Origin: Rostratula benghalensis
Lineage: Eukaryota; Chordata; Aves; Charadriiformes; Rostratulidae
NCBI GenBank assembly: GCA_013399305.1
Contig: VXAI01000013.1
Location: forward strand, 6,208,751-6,272,750
Reading direction: 5' to 3'
Length of the DNA stretch: 64,000 nucleotides
Positions 33,221-48,100 of this stretch are shown here, piece after piece. Every line of letters begins with the position of its first letter. Position 1 is the stretch's first letter. The translations under genes and the position numbers were made by a program. The notes beneath the pieces are model-generated. The model saw only the letters and a program-made list of their open reading frames with translations. It was not told where the DNA came from and did not search any database.

Positions 33221-35489
33221 GCAGCAGCAACCACTAAACAAAAGTTGTGCAACCTTTCTTTCAAGCACTGCATCTCTTGATAATCCTGGCAAACTGCATA
33301 ATAATTTAATAATTTTATTTTGGAATGTTTTATTTTAATTAAAAGAACAAAAATCCTCAAGCAATTTTTTTTCCAATCCTTTTTTTTTCCCCTTTTCATC
33401 TGTAGCTTAATACCATGAAAAACACTAGTTTGTTGGACCAGGAAAGGTATAGCACAATGGAGACAAATAAAAGAAGGAGAATCAGTAGGGTTTTGGAATT
33501 GTGAAAACACACATCATAGAAGAAATTCATATCACAACAGCAGGTCATGGGAATTACCTTAACTGATCTGGTGACCAGCCAAAAACATTCAGGGTTTGTT
33601 ACAGGTACTGAAACACAGGTATCTCATGCCACTTGGGCACATTAAGGTGTAAAAATGATATTCACCATACTAAACACACAGAACCAGCAAGTATGCACAG
33701 TCCCAAGTCTTTTTGGTTCAGCAGTTTACGGTGAGAGGTTATACTGGGTTTCTGATGTGACAAGAAGTTTGTTTGGAGACAATTGGTCCTTGTTCCCTTT
33801 CTCTTTAGATCCTTTTCACATGACAGTTCCTAGTAGGTTGCTTGTCTTTTTCTGAAGTTATTGCAATTGTTGGGAACTTCCCTGCTGAAGTATTTCCTTT
33901 TCAGAGAAATAAGGCTAAGAGAGACTGGAAGCTGTCCTAAACCCTTCTCCCAGCAGAGCATGGTATGACCAGGAAAGGGCTTTGGAACCCATTAAGGTTA
34001 ATAAACAGAGAACTGACTAAGAAGCAGGGTCCACCTTGAGATACCAGGATAGCAACTTAAAAATTTTAACCTTTTCTGGGGTTCTTCTAAGACTTTCATT
34101 CTTTTTTGCTGTTGTACTTGCCATCCACACTGAAAACACAGTAACATAGGGAATGTCTGAAGGTAGAAGAAAATAGAACAAAAATGAATAGAAAAGAAAT
34201 CTCTAGAGCATAACAGTGATGGTTCCATAGGAAAGCACAGGCACTATTTGTATTCCAGACTCTCACTGGTAAGAACTCTGCAGCTGTCTCCAAATATTTA
34301 CAAATTAAGTCATCCTGTGGGACACAGGAGGGGTATGCATAAATAAAACAGACTATTCTAATTGAAAATGAGCCAGTTTCTTGCACCTGGAACAGGCATA
34401 CACCAAAGGGAGTGATTCTTTTGAGAATCTCTCAAAGTAAAAATGCTAGCCAGGCAACTGGTCACTGGTTAAATGAATTAGACAGATTCACAGACCCTTT
34501 AAACCACATGACCTATAGAAGACAATATATATTCAGAGGGCATTTATCTGTAAGCGAAGAAGGTGATGTTCTGCAATCTCTCTGAGAATAAATTTCCCCA
34601 TTTTTCAGAGGGTTAGACAGAGGGGGCAAAGCTTATTTAGAGGCAAAGGAGTAACAGAATGACAGGGTGAGACATCAGCCCACCTGTATCACATATTACT
34701 CAAATTCTTTACTGAAGCCCAGAGGACTTCTGTGTATGGTGGCTCATTGTCATGGCTGTTTTACTTTTCATGCCACGCTCAGGCATTAAGCCACTCACAA
34801 CTGGTCCTTCTTAAATAAACTCCAGAAGCCTTTGATCTGTTTTCTACAAGGCTTCCCAGCAGATATTGGCATCTCCTTTATTTTTCAGACAACACGGATG
34901 GAATGAGATTTATGAATAACTTCTGTCCTCTAAAGCAGTCTGGTTGCAAGCAGCTGAGCACATGCCACTCAATGGAAACTTCAGGATCTCCCATAGAAGT
35001 TATTCTCTTCCTAAAAGTTTTGTGCAAAAATATTTTTGAAGGTGAAAGCCACTGCCAGTGTGGTCAACACATGAAGGCTAACAGTTTCAGACTGAAGATC
35101 CCAGCTGTGGTTGACACCGTAATCAACCCAATTATGGTGCAAAGCAGCTTCACTGTGATGCTTTCAGTGGAATTTTAAAATTGATGCATTTTATTACAAA
35201 GTACAGGCATCAGTTTCAGAACAGTATCTGATTTTCTGGTATCAGACATACACAAATTACTAAAAACACTGAAAAAATAAAAGTCTCAAGTTCTAAAATG
35301 AATTGCCACATCACTGAATATTGTTCTATTTTTTCCCCACTAGCATATTGCTGTCTCTCTCATAGAAAGTTGTGCATGTAAATTAAAGGATTCTGAGATG
35401 TACAGAGACTCCAGCTGAAAAATATAGTTTGCTCAATACAAAATGAGAAAGAACTATATTTAATCATAACTATATCAAGAAAAATAACA

Positions 35490-35509
35490 TTAATTAATTA
35501 ATTAATTAA
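35490..35509. repeat. (TTAA/TAAT)n microsatellite
   Basis: About five TTAA-type tetranucleotide units in a row. Confidence 0.85.
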
Positions 35510-38500
35510 AGTACCAAAAATATTGCAAAGCAGTCTACAATAATTCTGTATGAAGAGATCTTATACTACAAAACCTAGAGATCTGGACACAGCAGTAGAG
35601 AAATGGTTTTGTATGCTTTGAAATGTAGTCAAATACGCCCCTAACCAATTGTTTTTTTCAGCAAGTAGATTGATGATGTCTTTAGTGAAAGAGCAAGGAT
35701 TCATTCCAAGAGTGGCAGTATATTCAAAACTAGGTAAATGACCTTCAGACTCTATTGAAAGTTCGAGCTCATTTTTTTCCAGTAACTAGTCAGGCCCCCG
35801 GGTCACCCTTACTGAGTTACTCATGTATTCCATTCTCTGTTCTGCAATGAATCCCACTTTATCCTCTACAAATTTAGTTTTAATCAGTCACTATTTTTAT
35901 TGCAACATCCTGTAAGTAATTTATGTAGATAATGATAAATGATTGTATTTATTTATTTATTATTTGACTAATTGAAAAACTGATTCACTGGGTAAGATTT
36001 TCATTGATAATCTTCAAGTTCACAAGTACCTGTAATGGCTGGAGGTTCTCAACCTAAAAGGAACAAGGCTGGCCTTGATTCTGACCTGACTGTGACTACC
36101 CTGATGTGACAGATTTAAATTAAGTACTTCCTTGTTTACATCTACACAATCAGAAACACTTTTCATAGGTCAGTCTTTCCATGTTCTTTTACGATATGTT
36201 GCATTATGTTCTGTAAACACCTAACTTGACAACATTTATCACACAGGTAGCAGACTTTATTTGGGCAGCTTAACGAAACAGGTTGAGAGCACACACAAAA
36301 AAGTATTAAATAGCCCGAATTCCAGATGGCTGACTTGCTCCATAAAGTAACAGTATCTGCTGAGATGATCGTGGTACTGTAGTTCTTTCTTCTTATCAAA
36401 TACATGCAGTAGGAAGTTTTTCTCTGCTCCTTTGTCATCTTCTTTGCTGTTCTCTTATTTCATGACCTCTGAGTTAATCCTTCTATTCTTCCTATTAGCA
36501 AGTTTAAGCAGGCAAACTTCAAACAGACTAGCGATGGGTCACAAGGTTTAATGGGCATGTAGATAATCATCTAAATTACATTTCTGGAGCTGATGGGCCA
36601 GACAGGCTTAGAGAGTAACTTTACCAGCTTTCACTGTTAATCAGCAAGGATTGTGTGTCTCAGTACGTATCTGCCTTTGCCTGCCTCCCCGAGGGGCTGG
36701 CTCATACTGACTGATTAGCAAAGGCAGCTGCATTAGCTTTCTTCTCCCACAAACTGTGTTATGGAGGCCCAAATGACTTGAAAGGCAAATGTGACCACAG
36801 CTCAAACACCAAGCACTCTCTTCTCATCACTGTGGAATTGCTGGCCCTCCTCTTGCAGATTATGATACTCAGCACAACAGTTGTTGCCAATTTTCATGAT
36901 CTGTTAACACTTAGGAAGCCTCACGCTGAATGCTCTTCTGTCACATCTATTGTGGTACCATCAAGGGGAAAATTCAACAGGCTATTTCACATTTTCTGAT
37001 GAATTTGAGAGCAGTGTATGAGGTGAACTGAAAAGGATCCAGTAATTGAACTGTCAATAGTGAATGGCTTGGATTTCAGCTTTGAAACACAAACTGTAGA
37101 GGCTTAGGTAAAGAGAATAACAGTTCTCTGTAGGACACAGACAATTTTGCAAGTACAGAAATAGCAATGCACATGTACTGTGAACCTGGTTTTCTTGGTG
37201 AAGATACATAGCAAAGTGTACCAAATCCGAGTCTCTTTTTTGTCTTATATTGATGGTTCTGTTTTATATCTATTCTTTTGATTCCAAAAGGAACAGGAGC
37301 AGTGGAGGACTGGATACCTCACTTTGGGAGAAGCTTGTCCTTCAAATGTTAGTCTTGTCTTGCATAGTAAATACTTCTGTATGATTAATTTTACTGCTCT
37401 TTATCAAGTTTTTAGATAAACACAAAATCAGACCCATTAAACTATGACTAACTATGCAATAAAATTTTATTATCATACTTAGGTACAACATAGGCCAATA
37501 CCAGCACTCTCTAAAAGTAAAAACTGGTTCATATATTTATAACTTTATACAGAAAAGAATCTGACTAACTGTCTAAGAAGTCAAACAACTTTCTATTTTG
37601 GATCTCAATTAAGAACATTCTACAAAAAGAAACTACTGAGGAACAAAGTAAAGCAATCAAGAACACTGATTTCCTTATTTGCCTCTTGAACTTTGAGAAA
37701 GGAAGTTGGATTCTGACTTTCTACAATTTCTCATAGATGAAACTATGAAACATCTATAGATCTTTGATCTAGCTGCAACTACTTCTGACTTTTATAGTTT
37801 TCCAGTCCATGAAGCATGCTATTTCTCAAGCTTCTAAACAAGGTGAGCAAATTTCCTATTTTATCTTGGACAGGCCCGGAATGCAAGGACTGCTCCATAT
37901 TGTTATTAAACCTTTAAGTCTCAGGTTTGTTTCAAGTATTCACAGAGACATGAGACTATCTGATTTCCCGGTTTTCAGGTGGCAGCCTGAGTAAGTTACC
38001 CACTCTCAGTGCCACAGCAGCCCTGGCTCTTTCAATGAGAAGAAAGATGGTCAAACCCCTACGCCAGAAACTCACAGCAGGATTTCAGTCATGTCCCATC
38101 CTCTCTACCAACATAATGCACAGGAAAAAAAAAAAAAAGATCTGAATTTCAAATATGCATTCTGAGCCAGAAGAGGTGATAGCCCTTACTCAATGCATCA
38201 ATGAATCACTTCAATCTCCATTGTTCTATTGTGCCATATGGCTGACTTGCAGAACTACCCTTTTTGCTTTTATTTTACCAAATCACAATTACAAGATTAC
38301 CATTAAAAGACAGGACAAATTACTCTGAAGATTTATGGAGTAATTACTATCACTCATTAGTTTTCCCCTTATATCATCCTCATAACAACCTATACCCTCT
38401 ACTTCATATTACAGCTTTCTAACGGCAAAATGTCACCAACAATTTCCACTAGTATCAAAAGCTGAGATGATCAAAGCACAGCCATTATTTCTGCAGATGC

Positions 38501-38571
38501 GATGGTAGGCAGGCTTTCTTTTCCGCAGACTCATTTTGTGACCCCACATGCTAACAAAAAAAGTCTACTAA

Positions 38572-38640
38572 GATCAGATCCTGAGTACATTGAAGTCAAT
38601 GGAAGTCTTGTCCCTTTTCAAAGGGCTTGGATTAAGGATT
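38572..38640. repeat. Ancient amniote palindromic repeat fragment
   Basis: Contains AGATCAGATCCTGAG, CATTGAAGTCAATGGAAGTC and CAAAGGGCTTGGATTA, in the order expected for the old 'attgaagtcaatgg' repeat of birds and reptiles. Confidence 0.5.
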
Positions 38641-38990
38641 TTTCTCTTCTTTTACTATTATACACATCACAGAAATTGGTACAGAAGCTGTTACTAAATC
38701 CAAACGGCAGTCTGCTTGGAGAGCCCCAGAACTGGAAGAGCTGAGGTGTACTTGCACAACTGTGCACTAAGCAACATGCAACTTTTGAGTGCCCTAAACT
38801 TGGCATTAGAGAGTTTTACCATGCATCCCTCGTGAAACGTCTATGAGCATGACAGAGAGTCTTGCAGACAGAATAAGTTCTGGTACCAGAAATTATAACA
38901 GTACATTAACTTGGAGCCTGGGTGCCATGCAGGAGTGGCACCTTGTGTGTTCCCTGAACTTGCATCAGCTTGCCCACAGCCAGCTCAAGT

Positions 38991-39180
38991 AGAATCATAG
39001 AATGGTTAGAGTTGGAAAGGACCTTAAAGATATTGAGTTCCAACCCCCCCTGCCATGGGCAGGGGCACCTCCCACTAGACCAGGTTGTTCAAAGCCTCAT
39101 CCAGCCTGGCCTTGAACTCTCCCATAGATGGGGCTTCCACAACTTCTTTTGTCAACCTGTCTCACCACAACACTCTACTG
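38991..39180 (-). repeat. CR1 LINE 3' fragment
   Basis: Starts AGAATCATAGAATGGTTAGA, then GTTGGAAAGGACCTTAAAGA, CCATGGGCAGGGGCACCTCC, CACTAGACCAGGTTGTTCAA and ATCCAGCCTGGCCTTGAAC. This is the inverted CR1 3' UTR. It is well preserved up to about 39140 and decays afterwards. Confidence 0.92.
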
Positions 39181-42100
39181 TCACATCAGCAGCTTAACAA
39201 ATGCCACCGTTCACAAAACCAAAATGTGACTGAGGCACCACAGAGCCCTGGTATGTCACACAAAGCTACTGAAGTTTAACCTTGTAACTATAACTTCTGT
39301 TCCAGTACAAACTACAATGATCATTCATTAAAAAAAAACAAACAAACACAGATGCATGTGCAACATATATTTTGCAAACACTTTGTCCATATGCATGTAC
39401 TGATTTGTCTGTGACTTATAAACTGACAGTCTGATCACCTGATCATGATTGTAACACTTTGTGAGCTGTCATACAGTACAAGTTATTTCTAATTAATGTA
39501 TTTTCTCTTCATGGATCAGGCACATTGACAGAATGCAAACAGTGACACAGCTATTTACCCAAAACATAAGCTAAATATTTCAGTGAGGCCTCAGAAACTT
39601 TGGATGACCTTTTCTTCCTCCCCACCCTCTTTTATTACTGTACTTTTAAATGTGTCATGGATGGAGCTGGTGAAGGAGAACTGCCCAATTCCTGCTTTGC
39701 TGTTCTCATATTTACATGGCTCATCCAAAGACTTTTAAGGCTTTACACTTTACTGAGCAGTTAATTCTTATATCCTTATATTGCACAGTTAGAAATGGAA
39801 GCATGGAAAAACTATGGGCTATGCTCTGATTATACTAATTAAGCACAGTTAATGTAGGCAGTGCAAAGCCTGAAAGCAAGAGGTTGGCCCACATTGGTGA
39901 ATGAGATAGCTAAAGCTAGGTTCCCTGTGGAATTAAGGAAAGTCAACAGCTGTTAGAGGGTGACTGAGAGTTCCCAAGTACATCCATCATCAGTTCCTCT
40001 CCAGAGATCCCAGGTGTCTTCATGAGGTGTTGTCAATAGTACAGTACACAGGCTACATACATCTCAAGAGCACCTGGCTCAGGGCTGCACACTCAGGGCT
40101 GCCTCTTCCTGCCCAGGGTCTGGCTCCATCAGGGCCCTCCTGTAGGCAGGGGCAGCCAGAAGAAAGAAAACCTTCTGTGGGTAGTCAGCCTGGGTCAGAA
40201 TCCCCCACAAGCACTCAGTCTCTAGGCTGGTCTCTCACTGAGGCGATTTGAGCATGTGGTTCCCTCTTTTCCCTCCATCCATCAAGCTGTACCCCTCCTG
40301 CCCAAGCTGGGCCACAATGTAGAAATGCACAGAGGAATCACTGTGGAGGGCAGGGGGAGGGAACAAGACTAAACACAAAAATGTCTGTGCTACATGGAGA
40401 CTTCTGCAGAAGTTACTGCTATCGCTTCTCTAGCAAAATGTAATTGATTCCAGTGGTGCTACTGGATCTGTATTATATAGAAATCACCCAAAATAAGAGC
40501 AAAAAATGAGCGTAAGCAAAAATCAGTTCTAAATATGTGGGATGATTGCCTGATAACTCATCACAAACAAAACCCCCAGAGCCTACAAGAATGATATAAA
40601 ACCAGCTTTTCTGATAAACTTTTCCAGAGAAAAGTATTCTTTCAGGAACTGAATTGCTTACCCAGCATTTATTGTTGCCTGTCTCCTTTCACAGCCACCC
40701 ACAGTGGTTCACTGCTATTATTTAAAAAGACATTTCTGTCCTGTGGTTAAAGGCAAGGAATCAGAAAAACCTGGGTCTAGTCCAGCCTGTACTAGCAGTC
40801 CTTGATGGGCTCAGAGATAGCACTGTATCTACAGAATCTGCATCCACAGCACTGTATCTGTCTTAGCATCTTCCCATCCTGCATCACCCTAGGGAGCAGG
40901 TATTGCAAGGCACCTGTCAGGTTGAAATGTCCAATTATACACCCCACCAGCACCAGCAGAATCTTGTTCACCACTTGCAGTTACAGGGTTTATAATTGGA
41001 CTCCTGAACACTTTTAGCCATGCACTTATGAATTTCTGCTTGGCTACTTCCTGGGAATATCTTCATCATCTGTATCTTTAGTGTGTTGTGCATGCCCATG
41101 AGATGATATCAATATGAAGGGGGAGAGCACCTTGAACACACACATACAAAAATATCACTGTTAGGTCATTAAGGTTTATCCTTTATGGATTCATTCCTCA
41201 CATAATGGTATACTTATGACATTTTTCTATGGCACCACAATAGAAGAATAACCGTTCAAGTCAGGAGTCACCTAACTGACTGTCTAGGGTGGTGGGATGT
41301 TCCCACTTAGACTGTGCTAAACTGCAAACACACAGAACAGGGAAAGGAAGTGGAAGAGACACTAAATTTTCCACTGTCGAGGTAGGAGGTACTACAAACA
41401 ACACTAGCTGGTGCCAATAAATTCAATGGTGATGAAGAGTGATAACTTTCCTGAGTTAGGCGTATCTTAACTACAAGAGTGCTGCCCAAGGAAAGGGAGC
41501 CTAGGAAAAATGAAGGGTGAAAGCAGCCTAAAAGATTCCACATCTTCAGGGACTAATTATTTTAGCAACCTAATACTTTCTCTGGCTAATGATCCTAAAG
41601 AAAATTAGTCAGGATCACCTTGGTCGTTATTGCCTTAAAGTTGTTGAATCACTAAATCAGCATTCACATGGATTGTCTTAAAAAGCACTGGTGGCAAGTT
41701 AACTGTCAGTGATCTGTGTAACACACCATTTCCCATGCACAATCCATTGTAATAATGACAGATGTAACTGCTGCATGGAAACATCCGCTCTTTTTAGTCT
41801 CTGCCTCATAATTCTGGAGAGTTTGCCTGGAGGGTATCTGGTATTAATCTTGCATCACATGTTAAACATGAAACGTAGCTATCTAGAGAAGATTAAGCAC
41901 AACTAATATAAAATCAGGCGTGTAAGCAAAATGCAGTAAACTGGAAGACTATGGACTTTTCTCCAGGCAGCTAGACCCAACATGAAACTGAGCCTCAAAG
42001 TCTGGGCTTGGTAATGTGGCATCCCCAAAATGCTGGAGAGTATGATGATGGTCCCAGTCCGGCACAGCCTACGGGAGATAACGGGACAAAACTGTAAAGC

Positions 42101-45100
42101 AAATTTTTCATTCAATGCTTAGAGAGACACTTCAGTAAAAGCACAGCCAAACTCATTCTTTTGCTGGTTCTTCCCACCTTATGTCTAGTTGTGCCCATTT
42201 TCTCTCTATGGCCTGTTCAGAGCCCAGCAGGTGCCTGACAGTGAACAGTGATTATGTGAATCCTTGATTACCAGATGATAGTGCAAACTATGTATGAAAT
42301 CAACTGTGTAGGTGAAAGAAGTGACTGTTTGTAGAAAAACCCCAGAGCGTGACATGAATTCACCCAAAGGATGGGTCTGTGCTCTATTGATCTTGTGAGA
42401 CCTTTCCTTAAAGCAGCAGACACTGGCTGCTGATCAAGATACCAGCCCAACAGCCACCTCTCTGATGTTGAGATCCAAAAGCAGTTCAGAACAGCATAAA
42501 TGTAAAGAAAATTCATCACAATGGTTAATTGGTCCTGGTATTCATCTACAAAGCAATGCTTTAAATCATCACAAAAGTCTTTGTTATAATTAAGAAAATG
42601 TGGCAAGCATTCTCTCTCCAATAGTGTAGATGTTGACAAAGCCAGAATATGCTGACCCTACAAAATTTTTTGTTCTGAGATTGACACAGAAATGAACCTT
42701 CTACTTGCAAATCAGTTCAACCCCTCGATCTTTAAATTTTTTAAACCCCCTTCAAATAGTTGTAAGTTTTTCCTGACAGTTTTCCTGGAGTTTTTCCAGT
42801 TTGGCCATGAGTATTTAGGAAAATTACTAACAATTTCAGCAGTTTTAGGCAAGTTAAATCACTCACTAACATTGCTTGGCATAAATAATGGAAGAGCATT
42901 GAGCCATGTATTTCTGTCAGGACAAGTATAACAGTGTAATTTGGAATTGCTCCTCTGAAATGAATTGAACTATGTTGACATATAGCAGTTGAAGATACAA
43001 GCCCTCACCTTTCTTTTTATGGCAGTCTCTGTACTAGCTCTCCCATAATCTTGTGGCTTTCATGTGAAATGCCTCCAATTTAACAATGCATTCCGTTTGC
43101 TACATATTTGCTCCTCAAGGTTATGTGAATACTGCTTTGTCTTTCCTGGTAAATAGGTTGCAGGCACGCAACGCCCAGAACAATTTATGCTTTATTTAAT
43201 AGATTAATAGCAATGCAAATGTACTTCAGGTGTTTCATGTGTTTTCACCCATAAATCACTTCTACAACTTCTAAACATGAAGCTCCTGCTCATTGAAAAC
43301 TAGGCCTCCAGGTTTTCTCACTCATAAGAGCTTTAAACCAATCTCCATGTGAATTTCTTTCACAAAGAAAGAAATTCTTTCTTCCAGCACCTACTACCAC
43401 TCTTCTGTTCTCAGCTGTTCACTCCTGCCCCTGTACCTACCCCTTCCTTTGTGTCCACTTATCCTAGAAATTAGTCCATTTAGGAAAACAAATTAAAAGA
43501 AGAAAAAAGTTCTCCCATCTGGTTCATGAGTAGCTTCAGGCAAGGAAAGGGATGCTTAATTTGGCATTGCTCCTGGAAAAAATGACTGTCATACTATGCT
43601 CTCAACAGTGTTTGGGAAGAAAATTTAGAGCATAGACTTGAATATTTCAAATCTAATAACGAATGGGCTTATTATTGTCTCAGCCACGTCCTCCTTGAAA
43701 ACAGTTAGCATTCCGGACTGCATAATAGCTAATATCTTAAACTTAACAGCTGTCATTTTGTCATAAAATATGTTTTCATGTTTTAATCTCTTTTCATCAA
43801 ATAACCCTCTTTGAATCAGAATATCTTTGTTTGAAGAATTAATATGCTTTTCTTTACATTTTTTTTCTGTAATCAGCTTTAAGAAACACAAAAAGTAGAA
43901 AAGGACACAAAATATTTCTTTTTTTAATTTGAGGCATTTTTTGCTGTTTTCTGAAAAATTCAAAACCACTGAAAAGATTCTCACCTGCTCTAGATCTGAA
44001 AAACTAAAGAACACAATGCATGACTGCTCCTGTAACAGATAGTCTTGTATTCTCTGAAATGGAAGTAAGCTAACCGTAAATAGGACAGAGTAAGGTAACT
44101 GCCAATATAATGAGGCTGTATATGCACTTCCAGAAATGTGCTTTCTATGTGTTTGCAAGCAAGAAACTCAAACCCAGAACTGCCAAGGTCTGCTACAACA
44201 AGCACCGCCAAACCTGAGTCTGTACATGGCATCCCAAATGTCCTAAGGACAGAAGAGGTGGGGGGTTTGTGATTGGAATCACACTGAATCTGATTAAGCT
44301 AATAGAAAATATAAAGAGACTAATGTGTTTGAATCCTGTCCTACTACAGGAGAAGTTCTTCACTTCTCTCCTAAGCCTTTTTTAAATATTTCTTTATTTA
44401 TTATTTGCAAGGTTCTTTCAAATCTTTGCGTGGAAGTAGTAGGCAAAGAGTTAATTCATGCTTCTATAATGGACAGTTTTCACTTATACTGTATGACATG
44501 AAAGGCATTAACTGTAATAGGACAGAGTTTAAAATGAAGTTAAAATATTATATTTTCCTTGGGAAATATATAACTTCAGCTGCAAAAAAAGAAATAATTT
44601 CTTCTTTCCTATTTTTTTAAGGTTTCTTCCTTTCTAAAGGGTTTTCTCTTCTTTACCCCTCAAAATCTATTGTAAAGTTAAATATGGTTATTATATTAGG
44701 CCTAGGTCTTAACTGATTTTTCATCAATGGAAGTTTAGTTGACAGAAAGAGAAGTCAACATCTTATTGCTGGCATCTTGTTGCCAGCTGCACTGCAGCCA
44801 TTTAGTGTCACACAGTCACAACACTATACTAGTATCTCACTACCAGCTTTGTTGGACTTCTTATGCTACCTGGACTCCTGGAAATGAATATGATAAAAGG
44901 TTTTATAAAAATATAAGAGATAACAGTACTTAAGACTAGGTTGTTTATAAAAATCAGGTGAGTTTTTAAAGCTGTTCTTCTATCAGTCCATTCTCTAAGA
45001 CATGAGAAACCAAGAAAGCTGTAGGACTAAAATACAAAAAAAACCAAACAACCCACCCAAAACCAAATCCAACAAAAAACCTGAAACGCGGCAGCAGGAC

Positions 45101-48100
45101 ACTATAGGTACAAAAGTTCACAGTGTCAAACAAGGTTCCCTAAGGAGATCACCAGTTACTCTCCATGACTGCAACTAGGCAAAGATTAACAATCAAAGAC
45201 ATAGCATCTACATACTTCAAGTGAGGCAAAGATAAATTTGTCTGCATTTTGAAGATAATGGGCACTGCAAGAATGAATACAATATTTGTCCTTTATGGCA
45301 GTGTGTATGCAGCCTGGGATCTTTCACTTGAGGGTATTGCTGATACTCCTGTCTCAAGAGCTCACAGTTTCTTGCCGCTTGCTTTGTATTCTGCTTATCT
45401 TGGTATCACAGCTCCACAGGTGATAATGAAATGGTACCACTTCTCTCAAGGACACTTAATTTGAATGTTGTCAATAATTGCACAAAATTAAGTTAAAGCA
45501 CAAACCAAAAACTTCTCCATTTTCAGTCCAAGCAATGCTGTCAGAATGCAGAACACATAATGAAAGGCAACCAACGCTGCTGAAGGCGCTAAAGTGATGC
45601 CACATTTTATCCCCTACTAATTTGGTTTTAATGAGGATATTATAGCTGCTATCAAAAAGTAGAGAGAGCAATATTTTTTTCCCCTTTTAGGAGCTGCAAG
45701 GGTTAGAACCACACACGTCTTAACTCAATAGCCTTGAAATTAATCCAGGATTATTCAACTGCAAGAGAATTGTTGGAAGACTGGAAACAGCATTCTGCAC
45801 TCTGTCTTTTTATTGTAACCTTCCTTATAGTATCAACTTGCAGTGAAACCTGAATATCCTAATGGGATTAAACATAAAAGAAAGTCAGGAAAAAAAATTG
45901 CTGGATTAGAATTTTAACTGAAGCCTTCTGTGAGAAAGACCACACCTCTGTCAGTGACCTTTCTCTCCCCATGTGTGATCCCAGTTGTGCCTAGTCAAGT
46001 GTCCAAAGGGGACTCCATCAGTTCACGCTGTATTTATCCTTTTGCTCCTAAAACAGGTGTCTTATTACTAAGAGAACAAACATTCATGACATTGATCGGG
46101 GTGTATTATCCCACCCTGAAAAAGTGCATAATGTTCTCTGGTATGAAAAGTAGAATGTAATGATGCTATTTAAAACCTGAGTTTTGTATTGATAAAAAAC
46201 ATCGCCCTAAGCAGAAGGCAGTAATTTCTGTACTAGCAAATAGGGAAAAGGTGAAAAAAATGCAGGCTCCTGAGTGTTGTAGGATGCCATTTCTATCTCC
46301 AGCTCCAGCCTTCATTTGTTTTTAATTGCAATCTCTGATATGTTTGCCTTTAACTTCTAAAAAAATGTTAGTTTAGAATATCATACTCTGTTTTCACAGC
46401 CCTCATTAGATACCACAAGAATGCTTTTCATCTCATTTTTACTCTAAACTCCCAAAGTCCTCTCTAACTCCGAACAATTACATTAATTAGAGAGCAGTTA
46501 TTCACAGATGAGCAGAAAACCAAGCTTAATCAAAAGAAACTTCTAAAGCACTTTTCATTTTTATCATTCTAGATCTCCTTGCCTTCACAGGGCTTCAAAG
46601 GTTCATACTCAATCTCATAAATACTATCATAAAACATTAACAACAGTGTAAACTCTAGTGTGGGAGGATGTATATGAAGTTGAATTCCTGTTCTTACACT
46701 CAGATACATGCCCCGAATTGGGGAACAAGAGGAGATTTCCTCACATCTTTCTAGCCAGTGTGTTCTCCTAGTAATATAACTCAAGCTCAGCCTATTGCTG
46801 CTCTACTTTTCATGCTAATTCACACCTAAAGTGTCAGGCAAGTTGTACACCTGCACTGAAATCTTAGGTATTATATCTTTTTACTCTTACTTGTTTTACT
46901 GTAGCAACTACTAGATCTAATGCTGAGCCAGTACAAAGAGCAAGAAGATGGTCCTTGACCTTTTGAGCTCATAAGATAAGTGTAAGAGGAGAGACAAAGA
47001 GCAAGTAGAGAGCCAGACAGCACCATAATCAGGTATTCAGATCAGTACTCGGTAAGCTATGACTACTACATACATTTTCTCTGACAATTCTGATTTGCAG
47101 ATTGAGATAATTATTGTCAACATACAACTTGCTATCAACAATTATAATCTCTTTGGCTCCTGTTTTAAGCCCCAGTGTTTATTTCTCCACAAACAAAAAA
47201 AATATCTCTCTTGTTCTGTCCCATCACATAAAATGCTCTGCCTTCTTCCACCCTGGTCTCCCAACCTCTTCTGCAGTATTTAGAAAGAAACCAGAAAAGG
47301 AAAGTAAGTTTATATAAAAAAAAAAGATATATTGATATAGAGGGATCTTCATAAAGATAAATAAAGATAGGATTATACATTTGACATGAGCATGGATGAC
47401 AGTTTCAGCACTATGGTTTTGAAAATCCTGCTTCCTGCTTACAGAATTGTGACGAAATACTCTCCTCCAGGATGCTCAAACACTTAGAATGAACCCACTG
47501 AACTTTTTAATCTGAATAAAATCCCATAGACAAAAACACTGCTCTTGATTATGATTTACCATGTCATTTTCCTCTTTGAATTGACTGGCTTATCCTTGCC
47601 CACTGTACTAAGTATTTAGTCCTCAAACTTCAGAATCCAAATGGCTCTGCTCCAACTTGTGTCCTAGGTTTTCTATCTTACAAAGAATATCTTTCTCACC
47701 ACAGTCTCACTAACTGAAAACTTCACTGTTCCTTTATTTCATTATCTTTATTCCAATGTTGTGTCTAATTTAGCCTGAGCTTCCCTTCCCCAGCCCCTCT
47801 CTAGTCCTGCCAGACAGACTCTCACCCTTTTTTTCATGCAAGAGACCCACTGCTTCCTAAGGTCTATTATTTGTTAGGAGTAATTTATTTCCATTCCCAA
47901 ATTTATATGTGGAAAAATGATGTAAGCCATAATCACCCCTTCTTTTGGAATCATCAGTGGGTTTTTTCCATTGTGTTTGTTGGTCTTCTAGAACTGACCC
48001 TTTTGATTCATTAATTGTCTAGCAGCATTTGTCTTGAACATTGGTAAACACGTCATCATAAATATATTTTCTGGTAAAATGATTTCCATGTTTCCAATGT

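Noticed and set aside
33127..33510. Minus-strand 127-codon open frame with a Phe run
   Set aside because: The Phe run is the A22 homopolymer read in reverse and part of the rest is the 99-bp duplication. There is no family resemblance.
40027..40251. GC-richer plus-strand open frame of 74 codons
   Set aside because: Low-complexity Pro/Ser/Gly composition, no splice context and no recognised family.
42268..42639. Minus-strand 123-codon open frame
   Set aside because: I considered a transposon-derived frame but no motif or repeat signature could be tied to a known family.
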